Assembly (NCBI RefSeq): GCF_039871875.1
Contig: NZ_JBDPMD010000020.1
Coordinates: 1-64,000 of the forward strand
DNA: 64,000 bases
Source of the DNA: Sphaerisporangium sp039871875
Lineage (GTDB): Bacteria > Actinomycetota > Actinomycetes > Streptosporangiales > Streptosporangiaceae
Direction of reading: 5' to 3'
Program-made: the position numbers and the translations under genes
Part shown: piece after piece, positions 23,968 to 32,386 of the stretch
Layout: the number at the start of each line of letters is the position of its first letter
How positions within the stretch are numbered: position 1 is the stretch's first letter
Notes under the pieces: generated by a model
The model's database searches: none
Told to the model about the DNA's origin: nothing
The model's input: the letters and a program-made list of their open reading frames with translations, nothing else

Positions 23968-24996
23968 TCACTCATGGTGGGCCCGAGGCTCATGCGGGCT
24001 GGAGGCCGACGAGCTTCCGGTGACACGAACCGGATCGCGAGACACTACGGAGGCGGCATCCTGCTGTTCCAGCCACTTGAGGATCGCTCGGTTTGTGTCT
24101 TCGGGCTTTTCCTGCTGGATCCAGTGACCGCAGTCCAGGCCGACCACTTCGACGTTGGGCACGAACTCTGTCAGGTTTTCGGACCTCGGGACCGCCAGGT
24201 CCCGGTCGCCGTAGATCATGAGGGCGGGCTGTTGGATGATCGGGTTCACGTCCGCCAGCAGACGCCAGTTGCGGTCGAGGTTCCTGTACCAGTTGATACT
24301 GCCCGTGAATCCCGATGATTCGAACGCGGCGACGAAGACGGCCAGTTCGCTGTCGCTCATGACGGGCTCGCCGAGCGGTGTGGCCGCCCTGGCGAGATTT
24401 ATCAGCGCCATGCCCGGCTCAGGAGCCGCGAAGGGCACGCCCTTACGGTACATGTTGCGGAGGAACGGGAAGGTGTTGTCTTCGAATACGGCGTCCGCGA
24501 CGCCCGGCTGCCGATTGAAGTGGACGAAGTAGAAGTCGCTGCCGAGCATGTCTTCCATGAACTCGATCCACGGCCTTTCTCCGCGCTCCTGGTAAGGCAA
24601 GCTCAGGCTGATCACCTTGTTCACACGGTTGGGGTGCAACAGGGTCAGTCCCCAGACGACGAACGCGCCCCAGTCATGGCCGACGAAGGTGGCGTCTTGG
24701 TATCCGTAGTGGTCGAGGAGCGCGACGAGGTCACCCGACAGGTGTTCGAGGTCGTAATCCGTCACCTCCGTCGGGCGGGACGAGGTGCCGTAACCCCGCT
24801 GGTTCGGTGCGATGACGTGGTAACCGGCTGCGGCGAGGGCGGGCATCTGGTGACGCCAGGAGAAGGCGTGCTCCGGCCAGCCGTGGCAAAGCACGATGGG
24901 CTTTCCCTCGTTTTCTCGGCCTGCTTCGAAGACTTCGAGTTCCACACCGTTGACCGGAATCAGGGTGGGCACGGGAAAATCGGTTGGATTGAGCAT
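23968..24996 (-). CDS. Epoxide-hydrolase-like alpha/beta hydrolase
   Basis: Cytosolic hydrolase of 342 residues. The oxyanion motif CHGWPEHAFSWRHQ, the nucleophile elbow VGHDWGAFVVWG (Asp nucleophile), and the catalytic His in LDCGHWIQQEKPE place it in the epoxide hydrolase/haloalkane dehalogenase-type branch; the lid contains NWYRNLDRNW, whose Tyr is the usual epoxide-activating residue. It converts epoxides to diols in characterised relatives. ATG at 24996 begins MLNPTDFPVPTLIPVNGVELEVFEAG. It is divergent from a YafY-type WYL regulator with an 11-bp palindrome between them. The C-terminal tail beyond residue 320 is Ser/Pro/His-rich and not part of the fold. The coding sequence is noticeably less GC-rich than the first 20 kb of the window. 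Confidence 0.88.
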   Translation of the reverse strand: MLNPTDFPVPTLIPVNGVELEVFEAGRENEGKPIVLCHGWPEHAFSWRHQMPALAAAGYHVIAPNQRGYGTSSRPTEVTDYDLEHLSGDLVALLDHYGYQDATFVGHDWGAFVVWGLTLLHPNRVNKVISLSLPYQERGERPWIEFMEDMLGSDFYFVHFNRQPGVADAVFEDNTFPFLRNMYRKGVPFAAPEPGMALINLARAATPLGEPVMSDSELAVFVAAFESSGFTGSINWYRNLDRNWRLLADVNPIIQQPALMIYGDRDLAVPRSENLTEFVPNVEVVGLDCGHWIQQEKPEDTNRAILKWLEQQDAASVVSRDPVRVTGSSSASSPHEPRAHHE

Positions 24997-25131
24997 CGCG
25001 TGTTCCTCACGGTCTTTGCGGATGATCGGGTGACGAAAGTTCCCGAAGGTGGCGCCGGCGCACCTCTGATAGGCCCGGGTGTTCGCCTGCGGTCGACCTC
25101 GCCGGTGAGGTCATGTCGCCATCCTGCCGCC

Positions 25132-25160
25132 CGAAACCGGTCACCCCACGACCGGTTTCG
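25132..25160. promoter_or_regulatory. 11-bp perfect inverted repeat, operator of the YafY-type regulator
   Basis: CGAAACCGGTC-N7-GACCGGTTTCG at 25132-25160 is a perfect palindrome whose right end lies 18 bp before the regulator's GTG. It sits in the divergent promoter region shared with the epoxide hydrolase gene. Length and symmetry fit autoregulation by the WYL/YafY dimer. Confidence 0.75.
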
Positions 25161-25178
25161 TGTGAGAGTTTTGTCGGC

Positions 25179-26126
25179 GTGCGAACCGACCGGCTGGTGG
25201 CCATCCTCCTGATGCTGCAACGGCGCGAGCAGGTGACAGCGGCAGAGGTCTCCCGAGAGCTGGAGGTCTCCGAGCGCACCGCCCGTCGCGACCTCGACGC
25301 CCTGGCCATGGCCGGGGTGCCCGTTTACTCGGTGCAGGGCCGAGGTGGCGGCTGGCGCCTGGTGGGCGGCGCCCGCACCGACCTGTCCGGATTGACCGCG
25401 AGCGAGGCCCGCGCCCTGTTCCTGGTCGCCGGCCCGGCCTCGGCTGCGACGCCGGCCGTGAAAGCGGCTCTGCGCAAGCTCGTCCACGCCCTGCCGGAGC
25501 CCTTCCGCATGCAGGCCGAGGCAGCAGCGTCGTCCTTGGTCATGGACCCGCAACGATGGGGGTCGAGCCGGGTCGAGCACCGACCGCCTCGCTTCCTTGA
25601 CGAACTCCAGGACGCGGTGATCCGCGGCGTCCAGGTGCGGCTCGGCTACGTCGACCGCAACGGCGCCGAAACCGAGAGAACCGTCCACCCGCTGGGCATC
25701 GTCGCCAAAGGCCCGACGTGGTACCTCGTCTCCACCACCGAGACCGGCCGACGGACCTTCCGGATCGACCGCGTGTCATCCGCCGACCCGACCGGCGATC
25801 CCGTGCACCGGCCCGAGGACTTCGACCTCGCCGAGAGCTGGCGAGAGATCGCCGACGAGGTCGACCGCAAACGAACACCGCTGATGGTCCAGGCGGTCTG
25901 CGCTCCCCACGGGATCGGCATACTCCGGATGGGGCTCGGCGCTCGGCTCGAGGTGGGAGGTTCCACGACCGACGGCCGCATCGAGGTCGTGATCCGCGGC
26001 CACGACGAGTACACGCTCGCCGGCGAGCTCGCCGGGCTGGTCGAATGGCTCGAGGTGACCGGCCCTCCGGGTGTCCGAGACCACCTGGCCTCGATCGGCA
26101 ACGCGCTCGTCGAACGCTACCGCTGA
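25179..26126 (+). CDS. YafY-family WYL-domain transcriptional regulator
   Basis: A 315-residue regulator with an N-terminal DeoR-like winged helix (RTDRLVAILLMLQRREQVTAAEVSRELEVSERTARRDLDALAMAGVPVYSVQGRGGGWRLVGG) and a central WYL domain (ELQDAVIRGVQVRLGYVDRNGAETERTVHPLGIVAKGPTWYLVSTTETGRRTFRIDRV), which binds nucleic-acid or small-molecule ligands; the W-Y-L triad is visible as TWYLV. The C-terminal WCX extension is present (IEVVIRGHDEYTLAGELAGLVEWLEV). Start GTG 25179 begins directly at VRTDRLVAIL. The perfect palindrome just upstream and the divergent epoxide hydrolase gene suggest local control. Related YafY regulators often repress a neighbouring oxidoreductase or hydrolase. Confidence 0.9.
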   Translation: MRTDRLVAILLMLQRREQVTAAEVSRELEVSERTARRDLDALAMAGVPVYSVQGRGGGWRLVGGARTDLSGLTASEARALFLVAGPASAATPAVKAALRKLVHALPEPFRMQAEAAASSLVMDPQRWGSSRVEHRPPRFLDELQDAVIRGVQVRLGYVDRNGAETERTVHPLGIVAKGPTWYLVSTTETGRRTFRIDRVSSADPTGDPVHRPEDFDLAESWREIADEVDRKRTPLMVQAVCAPHGIGILRMGLGARLEVGGSTTDGRIEVVIRGHDEYTLAGELAGLVEWLEVTGPPGVRDHLASIGNALVERYR

Positions 26127-27290
26127 GACCGTCCCATAACCCGACCAAGTACGTCGGAAAGGGGCAGTTGCCTGACCGTAGGAGGGTGGTTTGCTCCGGT
26201 GATTACGCTGTAGTGAATCCTGCTGCCCCTGTGTGATCGGCGCGGGCGGCGGCGAGCCCGCCGGACACTTCGGGCGCGGTGAGCGGTTCGAGGTCGTCGC
26301 CGAGTACCGCGGCGGTTTCGTGGACGGCGCGCGACAGCTCCCGTGCTTCTGGGGCTGACCGGCCCGCGATATCTTGATGCGCTCGCCGGTGGTGTGGTCG
26401 CTCCATCGCGCCACGACCAGGACCTCTCCCACTTGTGCTGATAGTCCCGGCCCTTATCCGGTGGCTGCGGCCAGGCCGGCCGAGCGCTGTGCTTCGTCGG
26501 CTTCGGCCAGGGCTCGGTACACCGAGGCGACCGACGCGTGCTTGCCCGCACTTGCCCGCGATCTCCGGCACCGGCACCCCCCGGTCCCCGATCCGGATCG
26601 GACTGCCAGGCGAGACCTCGACGGCTGCCGCGGCGACCGCTGGGCCCTGCTTGCAGGATTTTCCTGGGTTCCGGTCGGAAGGGATCGCGACATCAAGATC
26701 CTCGCGGAGCGCGGGCACATGCACGAACCGCGCAGTGTGATACTTCGCAGCGCGCCGAGCGGGATCTGGTCCACGATGCCCGGCTGCGGGTGGATCTCGA
26801 TGGCGCCCAGCATGTCCAGGGTGTCGGCTCGGCCCCACGGATTGGTGGCGTGTCCAGCGAGCAGCGACGACACCGAGGGTGGGGCGGCCGAGTCGATCGC
26901 TGATGGCCCCATCGGTGGGGGCACCGGGACGTTGCCGGTCCCAGGGCCGCTCTGTCGTTCCACGGTCACGAGCACGGGCTGTGCGCCCGAGCTGATCCCC
27001 TGAACGAAATCGTTGCCTCGCACAGGCCCTTCCGCTGAGTCGGACCGGCCAGGGATTGCAGGATCGTCTTCTTCGCGGTGCCCGTACTGACGTTGATCGC
27101 ACCGCATGAACGGATGGATTGTCCCACCGCGCATAGCGTTTGACCGTCCATGCCAGAAAGGGCCGGGAAACGGTGTGTCAACGGGTTCTCCGGTTAACAT
27201 GCAAGGCGTGTGGACTTGGCGCCCGGCTCGATCGATTCCGATCGGACCCGGCGGCGAGGGTTGGAAGTCGCCATAAAAGGGAGAAACGGT
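26127..27290. other. decayed intergenic region, no intact gene
   Basis: About 1.16 kb with weakly coding, frame-broken sequence. On the minus strand, segments such as ARFVHVPALREDLDVAIPSDRN and LDMLGAIEIHPQPGIVDQIPLGALRSI look like former protein but fall in different frames and match no family I can name. A helix-turn-helix remnant lies at 26460-26600. Base composition is lower in GC than the flanks. I see no RNA gene. Confidence 0.4.
26460..26600 (-). pseudogene. Resolvase/recombinase-like helix-turn-helix remnant
   Basis: Two adjacent frames together give RIGDRGVPVPEIAGKCG and KHASVASVYRALAEADEAQ, reminiscent of the C-terminal Hin-type HTH of serine resolvases ('g.si.eIA..lgvs..TVYRal'). 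A frameshift separates the two halves and no catalytic domain is found. It is most likely a scrap of a transposon resolvase, consistent with the other remnants between 26 and 33 kb. The match is short. Confidence 0.35.
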
Positions 27291-27659
27291 ATGGGCTTGA
27301 AAAAATTGACCAGATACTGTGCTGCGTTAGCATTGTTGGCGGGCGCGAGCGTGGTGGCAGCCTCTCCAGCACAGGCCGCATCGACGATCTGCGTCGTCGT
27401 TGTGACCAGCTGCACTACAGGCTCAATTCCGGCCAGCTCTGAGCACTGGATCTACTATTACTACGACTCCGGTGTCAGCGCGTCTGGCTGCAGCGCCCGT
27501 ATTCGTGACACAGGCACCAACGCGATCGTCTACTCGGGTCGAGTCGGCGTGATTTCCCATAGGTCCGGGTACGTTTACGGCCTTTACGGCCGCTACCGAA
27601 TGGAGATGTACAACTGCGGCAACGGCTCGGTCGGATACCTCAAGAACAGCATCCCCTGA
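27291..27659 (+). CDS. Small secreted protein, four cysteines, family unknown
   Basis: A 122-residue preprotein. The signal peptide is clear: charged MGLKKLTRY, hydrophobic CAALALLAGASVVAAS and cleavage after AQA (residue ~30). The mature ~92 residues contain four Cys (TICVVVVTSC, SGCSARI, MYNCGNG), enough for two disulfides, plus a Tyr-rich YYYYDSG stretch and alternating beta-type pattern, suggesting a compact all-beta extracellular domain. The ATG at 27291 has an AAAGGGAGAA ribosome site. The DNA is markedly less GC-rich than its surroundings and is flanked by remnants, suggesting recent acquisition. I do not recognise the family; a bacteriocin, inhibitor or carbohydrate-binding role would be a guess. 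Confidence 0.7.
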   Translation: MGLKKLTRYCAALALLAGASVVAASPAQAASTICVVVVTSCTTGSIPASSEHWIYYYYDSGVSASGCSARIRDTGTNAIVYSGRVGVISHRSGYVYGLYGRYRMEMYNCGNGSVGYLKNSIP

Positions 27660-27759
27660 CCCGTACACTTAGGGCCTGAGATCTTTGAGTCGGACCACCG
27701 GACCCTACCCACCGGAATGCTCGCCGTCGCCGGCCTGGTGGGCTCTGGTACCGCGCGGC

Positions 27760-27928
27760 CAGAAGGCGTACGGCGTCTACATCGCTCCCGGCACCGGCTA
27801 CCGCAACAACAGCACCGACGGCGTCGCGACCGGCGACCAGCCCGAGGGGATGTACGCCGTCCTCGACGGTACGCACCACAACGGGGGCCGCCGAACTCCA
27901 GCACCACCAACGGCACCGCACATCACGT
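27760..27928 (+). pseudogene. GH54-type alpha-L-arabinofuranosidase fragment
   Basis: QKAYGVYIAPGTGYRNN followed by GVATGDQPEGMYAVLDGTH is a near-exact match to the catalytic-domain segment of family GH54 arabinofuranosidases ('KAYGV...PGTGYRNN.T.GiATGDePEGMYAv.DGtHYNgGCCFDYGNAE'). The frame then breaks exactly where GGCCFDYGNAE is expected and resumes as NSSTTNGTAHH in another frame, indicating an internal deletion. The remaining ~400 residues of the enzyme and its signal peptide are absent. It begins about 100 bases after the small secreted protein gene. Confidence 0.65.
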
Positions 27929-28064
27929 GAGATCCGGCCGGACGCCATCCCGTGGCGCCCGGCCGGGGGGCGAGTGCGAGCGCGCACCTCACATTCCCCT
28001 GGGCGGCCCGGTCCACGTGCGGTCGCGACCGCACTGGCCGCGACCGTACGCGAATGTCGATCTT

Positions 28065-29966
28065 CTACTTCTTGGTGGGTTTGGCGGTGACCAGCGGCAG
28101 GGAGACCGACGTGCCGGCCAGGTCGACGGTGACCTTGGCCCCGGTGCCGGGTTCGACGTCCTCGCCGGACTCGTTGCCGCTCACGTCGCGGTTGAAGTCG
28201 TCGTTGGTTCCGGTCAGCACCAGGCCCAGCCGGTGCCCCGCCTTGAACTCGTAATCCTGCGGCAGCATCGACCAGGTGATCTGGTACGACTTACCCGGCG
28301 TCAGCGGTGCCTGGCGGCTCAGCGACTTGTGGTTCTGCGCGTCCAGGATTCCGCGGGTGACCACGTTGAAGCCGGAGGTCGCCGTGTTGTCGCCTGCCCT
28401 GAGGTAGCAGCCGTCGTCCTCGGCCGTGCTCTGGCCGACGCAGGATTCGCCGCCGATGAACTTAAGGCCTTGCGCGGCCGTCAGGCTGTTCTCGCGGTAG
28501 TCGATCCGGGTGTCGGTGCCGTAGTCGACGAGCAGGACGCCCAGGTTGGCGGCCGGCTTGTCCAGCTTGAGGCGCAGGCTCGCCGATGGCGTTCCGGACA
28601 GCCGCATCGCGTTCTTCAGCGGCGGGGTCAGGTAGGCCAGCCGGTGGGGGTTGGGGGTGGCGGGGGTGTCGGCCATCGCGACCTCGGTCTGGGCGACGTC
28701 GAGGTAGCTGCCGGTGCCGGTCGAGGGAGTGCGGCCCAGGGAGCCGTCCTGCTGCGGCCTGAAGGTCACCTTCCGCGTCGGTGCCGGCCAGTCGGCCTGG
28801 GTGACCCACCGGTCCGGGCCGAGCTGCACATCGACGCGCGGCCGGCGCATGACGTCGTTGGCCACGCCCATCAGTTCGTGGTCGAACCACTGGTGCAGGG
28901 TGTCGACCCACGCCTCACGGCGGGCCCAGAACGGCTCGAGATGCCCGTACTGCGTCACCCACCTCTTGTGCCGCACGTCGCGGGGCAGCTTGACCCACCA
29001 CTCGGAGAACTGGCTGCCGATCACGTTGCGGTCCTGCATGCCCATCACCGAGAAGACGCTGGCGCGGATGTCGCGCGCCTTGGAGATCGACCCGTCCCGG
29101 TAATCGCGCTCGTGCCAGTAGGCGTTGTAATTGCCGGTGGCGTCGTCGGAGTCTTCGCGCATCTTCTGACGCACCGCCGCACACTTCTCGAGCGGATCCT
29201 TGTCGACCCGCTCGGCCTGCCACGCCGCCGCGTCCTTGAACCAGGTGAGGACGCCGTTGATGCGCGAGTTCTCGTATCCGCTGGTGTAGCCCGCGATGTT
29301 CACGATCGTCGCCAGCCCTTGCACGCCGGTGCCGGCGACGGCGGCGCCGAGCGCGCCTTCGTAGGAGTGGCCGATCATCCCGGTCCGTCCGGTGGTCCAG
29401 GTGGCTTTGACCGGGTCGCCCTGGTCGTCGTAGGCACTCGCCCGGCCGTTCAGCCAGTCGACGACCGCCTTGCCGCCCAGCACGTCGGCGGCGCCGTAGG
29501 AGGCCGGGCAGCCCTCGGACAGCCTGGTGCCGATCATGTCGACGGACACGAACGCATACCCGCGCGGCACGAAGTAGTTGTCGTACCACATCGGGAACTT
29601 CGTCACGTTCCCGTTCGCGTCGTAGGTCTTCTTTTCGATCTCGTAGCCGACGCCCGGCTCGTCGTAATACGGGGTTTCCTGCATGATCACCGGGACCTTG
29701 AGCCCGGAACCGGACTCCTTCGGCCGGATGATGTCCACCCGGATCAGATCCTTCTTGCCGTCGCCGTCGCCGTCGCTGTCGACCGGCGCCTGCACCCGGA
29801 CGTGCTCACGGATGGCGTCGGCGTAGGAGAAGACCGGCTGCGTCACCCCATCGGAGATCTTGATCTTCGGCTCGGCCGTCGCGGACGCGGCGGGAGCACC
29901 GGCGATCACGAGCGCGGTCGTGAGGGTGACTGCGGCGAGAGACGTTCGCCGTCGCGGGGTTGACAT
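28065..29966 (-). CDS. Secreted Xaa-Pro dipeptidyl-peptidase (S15 family)
   Basis: A 633-residue extracellular serine peptidase that releases X-Pro dipeptides. Signal peptide at residues 1-31 (ending ASATAEP). The S15 catalytic alpha/beta-hydrolase domain shows the nucleophile elbow TGMIGHSYEGALGAAVAG and downstream KRWVTQYGHLEPFWARREAW carrying the candidate catalytic His; VDMIGTRLSEGCPASYG is also typical. The C-terminal jelly-roll X-Pro domain (PPLKNAMRLSGTPSASLRLKLD ... QDYEFKAGHRLGLVLTGTNDDF) is complete. The ATG at 29966 gives a proper signal peptide. It sits alone between two decayed regions, on the opposite strand to the secreted Cys protein. Confidence 0.9.
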   Translation of the reverse strand: MSTPRRRTSLAAVTLTTALVIAGAPAASATAEPKIKISDGVTQPVFSYADAIREHVRVQAPVDSDGDGDGKKDLIRVDIIRPKESGSGLKVPVIMQETPYYDEPGVGYEIEKKTYDANGNVTKFPMWYDNYFVPRGYAFVSVDMIGTRLSEGCPASYGAADVLGGKAVVDWLNGRASAYDDQGDPVKATWTTGRTGMIGHSYEGALGAAVAGTGVQGLATIVNIAGYTSGYENSRINGVLTWFKDAAAWQAERVDKDPLEKCAAVRQKMREDSDDATGNYNAYWHERDYRDGSISKARDIRASVFSVMGMQDRNVIGSQFSEWWVKLPRDVRHKRWVTQYGHLEPFWARREAWVDTLHQWFDHELMGVANDVMRRPRVDVQLGPDRWVTQADWPAPTRKVTFRPQQDGSLGRTPSTGTGSYLDVAQTEVAMADTPATPNPHRLAYLTPPLKNAMRLSGTPSASLRLKLDKPAANLGVLLVDYGTDTRIDYRENSLTAAQGLKFIGGESCVGQSTAEDDGCYLRAGDNTATSGFNVVTRGILDAQNHKSLSRQAPLTPGKSYQITWSMLPQDYEFKAGHRLGLVLTGTNDDFNRDVSGNESGEDVEPGTGAKVTVDLAGTSVSLPLVTAKPTKK

Positions 29967-30089
29967 GTGCGCCCCTTCCAGGGTCGGTTGCTGTCATCGG
30001 TGCGGCCATCGCCGGCGCCATGCGACCGGTTCCGCTTGTCAGCGCGGGTGTCCTGGCCAGATCAGCGGGATCCGCGTCGGCCGGCGAGG
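29967..30089. other. promoter region of the S15 peptidase
   Basis: Short region upstream of the peptidase start, bounded on the right by the IS1182 scrap. No palindrome or known operator was recognised. Confidence 0.3.
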
Positions 30090-30308
30090 CACACGGAGGT
30101 GACGGCGAGCGCGCCGCCGGACAGTGGCAGGCTCGTCGTGGCGCGGGCGAACGGTGAGGGTGCGACCGGCGGTGGCCTTGGTGCCGCGTGAGAGCAGCGG
30201 GCAGCCGATGGAGCACGCTTTGCGCTGAAGGTTTCCGCCTGACGGCGCCGGCAATGGGACCTGGTGCCCGGCCGGGCAGGTCACGGTGCTGTCAGCGGCC
30301 TTCGACAC
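30090..30308 (-). pseudogene. IS1182-family transposase fragment
   Basis: ADSTVTCPAGHQVPLPAPSG, then RKACSIGCPLLSRGTKATAGRTLTVRPRHDEPATVRRRA reproduces the Cys-containing C-terminal segment of IS1182-type DDE transposases ('vtCPaGhtv.lp.pS...r.A.F...C..Cplr.rCt.akaGRtl.i.phh..l.aaR'). Two of the conserved Cys are lost and both ends are missing, so it is inactive. Its 3' side abuts the hypothetical gene at 30313-30720 by 4 bases. No inverted repeats were identified. Confidence 0.65.
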
Positions 30309-30312
30309 CCCG

Positions 30313-30720
30313 TCAAGCGGCGCCGAGGGCTTCGGTGATCTTGCGGGTCATCTCCGCCACGGTGGGGCTGGGCTGGCCCTGGTGAGTCCGGGCGGCTGCG
30401 TCGACGGCAACGAGGACGGTGCGGCGGAAGTTGTCGGCCTCCGCTGAATCCTGCTCCTTGAGCAGGCTCACGGCTGCGGTGAGGGCCGGCAGCACCTGGT
30501 CGGCGATGGCGGCTACCGACTTGCTGTCCAGCTTCATGTCCTTGGGGTACTCGGAGAGCACGTGCCCGACCAGCCCGGTGGCGGAGGACAGCGCGATGGA
30601 GCCCTCGGTGGCGGCCTTGTGGGGTTTGCCGGCGGCATCGGCGGCGGACATCAGCGTGACGGCGCCGTAGGCGGCGGTGCGCAGGGTGAGCGTGTCCTGG
30701 TCGGTCAGCGTGACGGACAT
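30313..30720 (-). CDS. Conserved hypothetical protein, helical
   Basis: A 135-residue soluble protein starting with ATG at 30720 behind GGAGCACACC. Sequence is Ala-rich and predicted helical: LTLRTAAYGAVTLMSAADAAGKPHKAATEGSIALSSATGLVGHVLSEYP, then a second helical half with SVAAIADQVLPALTAAVSLLKEQDSAEADNFRRTVLVAVDAAARTHQG and PTVAEMTRKITEALGAA. I do not recognise a catalytic motif. Small proteins of this type recur in actinomycetes as hypothetical proteins. It lies in front of a beta-lactamase-family gene on the same strand, with a 190-base gap, so a shared function is not implied. The downstream IS scrap probably marks the edge of a rearrangement. Confidence 0.65.
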   Translation of the reverse strand: MSVTLTDQDTLTLRTAAYGAVTLMSAADAAGKPHKAATEGSIALSSATGLVGHVLSEYPKDMKLDSKSVAAIADQVLPALTAAVSLLKEQDSAEADNFRRTVLVAVDAAARTHQGQPSPTVAEMTRKITEALGAA

Positions 30721-30912
30721 GATGGTGTGCTCCTTGAACTGTTCTGACGTTCGATCGAATGGGCGGATGGTGAAACGCGTCCCGGTGGTGCCCAGGGCAT
30801 CTCGATTGCTGAGGCCGGGCCAAGCCCAAGCCCGCGCGGAGAGGTCGACGGTTCGGCCGCCAGGGGCCGGCCGTTGGATCGAGGCCGGGCGTACCGGGGT
30901 GCGGGCTCGGTG

Positions 30913-32142
30913 TCAGTTGTCGATCGCCTGGTAGAGCGTGGTCCAGAAGTCGTGCATGAGCCGTATCGAATGCGGGGCGGACGCCCCGACCTGGGTGAGC
31001 AGGATGCCGGTGAGCTGGTTGGCCGGGTCGGCGTACGTCGAGGTGCCGCTGCCGCCGTCCCAGCCGAACTGGCCGATGGGTGCGTAGTCGCCGCGGTGGG
31101 TGCGTACCGCCATCCCAAACCCCCAGCCGCCGTGCTGCCCCTGACCGAACGACACATGGACGTTGTCGACGGCCATGGCGTGCCGGGCGGCCTGCTGCTC
31201 GGGGGTCAGGCGGTTGGTGGTCATCAGCTCGACGGCGGGCCGCGACAGGACCCGCTCGCCGCCGTGCATCCCGCCGTTGAGCAGCATCCGGAAGTAGGCG
31301 TGGTAGTCGTCGGCGGTGGAGACCAGCCCGCCGCCGCCCTGGAACGCCGGAGGCCGGCTCCACCGTCCGCCCGCGGGCTCGTCCCACACGTGGAACTCGC
31401 CGGTCTGGGGGTCGGGCGCGTAGAGGGTCGGAAGCCGGTCGATCTTATCGTTGGGCACGTGGAAGGCGGTGTCCTTCATCCCCAGCGGATCGAAGATGCG
31501 CTCGCGCAGGAACTCCTCGAACGACTGACCCGTGACCCGGGCGACGAGCACGCTGAGGACATCGTGGCTGATCTGGTACTGCCAGCGCTCGCCGGGCTGG
31601 TACATCAGCGGCAGCTCGCTCAGGCGGCGCATCCACTCATCCGGCCCGGGCATCGGCTCCGGCAGGTTGGGCGTGAGCCCCTGCTCGAAGACCGCGCCCA
31701 TGATCGGGGTGCCCAGCGACGTCATGTCCATGCCGAGCCCGAACGTGGAGGTCAGCAGGTCCCGTACCGTGATCGGCCGCCGCGCCGGCACGGTGTCGTC
31801 CAGCGGGCTGTCGATCCGCTTCAGCACCTGCCGGTCGGCGAGCTCGGGCAGCCACGGATCCACCGGGTCGTCCAGCCGCAGCCGGCACTCGTCCAGCAGG
31901 ACCATCGCCGCCGCCATCGTGACCGGCTTGGACGTCGAGGCCATCCGGAAGATCGTGTCCCGGCTCATCGGCGCGCCACCGTCACGCCGCATCGCCCCGA
32001 TCACCTCGACGTGCGTCTCGTCGCCCCGGCTGACCAGGGCGACAAGCCCGGGAATCTTCCCCGAATCGACATGCCGCGCCAGCACCTCACGCAGTCTGTA
32101 CAGTCCACGCTTGGACAAGCCGCTGTCGCTCTGTCCCATCAT
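30913..32142 (-). CDS. Serine hydrolase, class C beta-lactamase fold
   Basis: A 409-residue penicillin-binding-protein-like esterase or beta-lactamase-related hydrolase. The catalytic SxxK is STSK (FRMASTSKPVTMAAAMVLLDE), the second motif is in YQPGERWQYQISHDVLSVLV, and the KTG-equivalent region reads FGWDGGSGTSTYADP. It lacks a signal peptide, which points to a cytoplasmic EstB-like esterase and not a periplasmic lactamase. The ATG at 32142 (MMGQSDSGLSKRGLYRLREVL) is the natural start. A second, more distant member of the family is at 39352. Substrate unknown. Confidence 0.9.
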   Translation of the reverse strand: MMGQSDSGLSKRGLYRLREVLARHVDSGKIPGLVALVSRGDETHVEVIGAMRRDGGAPMSRDTIFRMASTSKPVTMAAAMVLLDECRLRLDDPVDPWLPELADRQVLKRIDSPLDDTVPARRPITVRDLLTSTFGLGMDMTSLGTPIMGAVFEQGLTPNLPEPMPGPDEWMRRLSELPLMYQPGERWQYQISHDVLSVLVARVTGQSFEEFLRERIFDPLGMKDTAFHVPNDKIDRLPTLYAPDPQTGEFHVWDEPAGGRWSRPPAFQGGGGLVSTADDYHAYFRMLLNGGMHGGERVLSRPAVELMTTNRLTPEQQAARHAMAVDNVHVSFGQGQHGGWGFGMAVRTHRGDYAPIGQFGWDGGSGTSTYADPANQLTGILLTQVGASAPHSIRLMHDFWTTLYQAIDN

Positions 32143-32386
32143 GAATCTCCTTGCCTCAAGTGTTCGATCTCTGCGAGACCCGTCCCGGCGTGCCGCTCAT
32201 GGGCTTCCATGAGCGGCACGAGGGCCGGGGGTGAGCTCGGCGTGGCCCAGTTCGCAAGCCCGCAGACCGCGATCGCTGAACCGTTCATGGCGTCAACCAT
32301 CGCCGACCGCACTGACGCCGGGCCGTTGCCGTCCTGACGCCGCCGCTGACATGGCACCGCACGGTCGACGGCGGGCGCGATGACGG
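32143..32386. other. intergenic between serine hydrolase and hemerythrin remnant
   Basis: About 240 bases. It includes a run with GAGCGGCACG repeated in inverted form near 32190-32225 (GTGCCGCTCATGG / CCATGAGCGGCAC), a perfect 13-bp stem that could terminate or regulate transcription. No gene was seen. Confidence 0.4.

Noticed and set aside
26454..27200. A 248-residue minus-strand frame that could be a novel gene
   Set aside because: It changes character several times, neighbouring frames carry the better-looking pieces and no family or ribosome site fits. Treated as decayed DNA.
27717..29963. A 748-residue plus-strand frame
   Set aside because: It is the antisense shadow of the S15 peptidase gene, whose signal peptide and catalytic motifs are clear on the minus strand.
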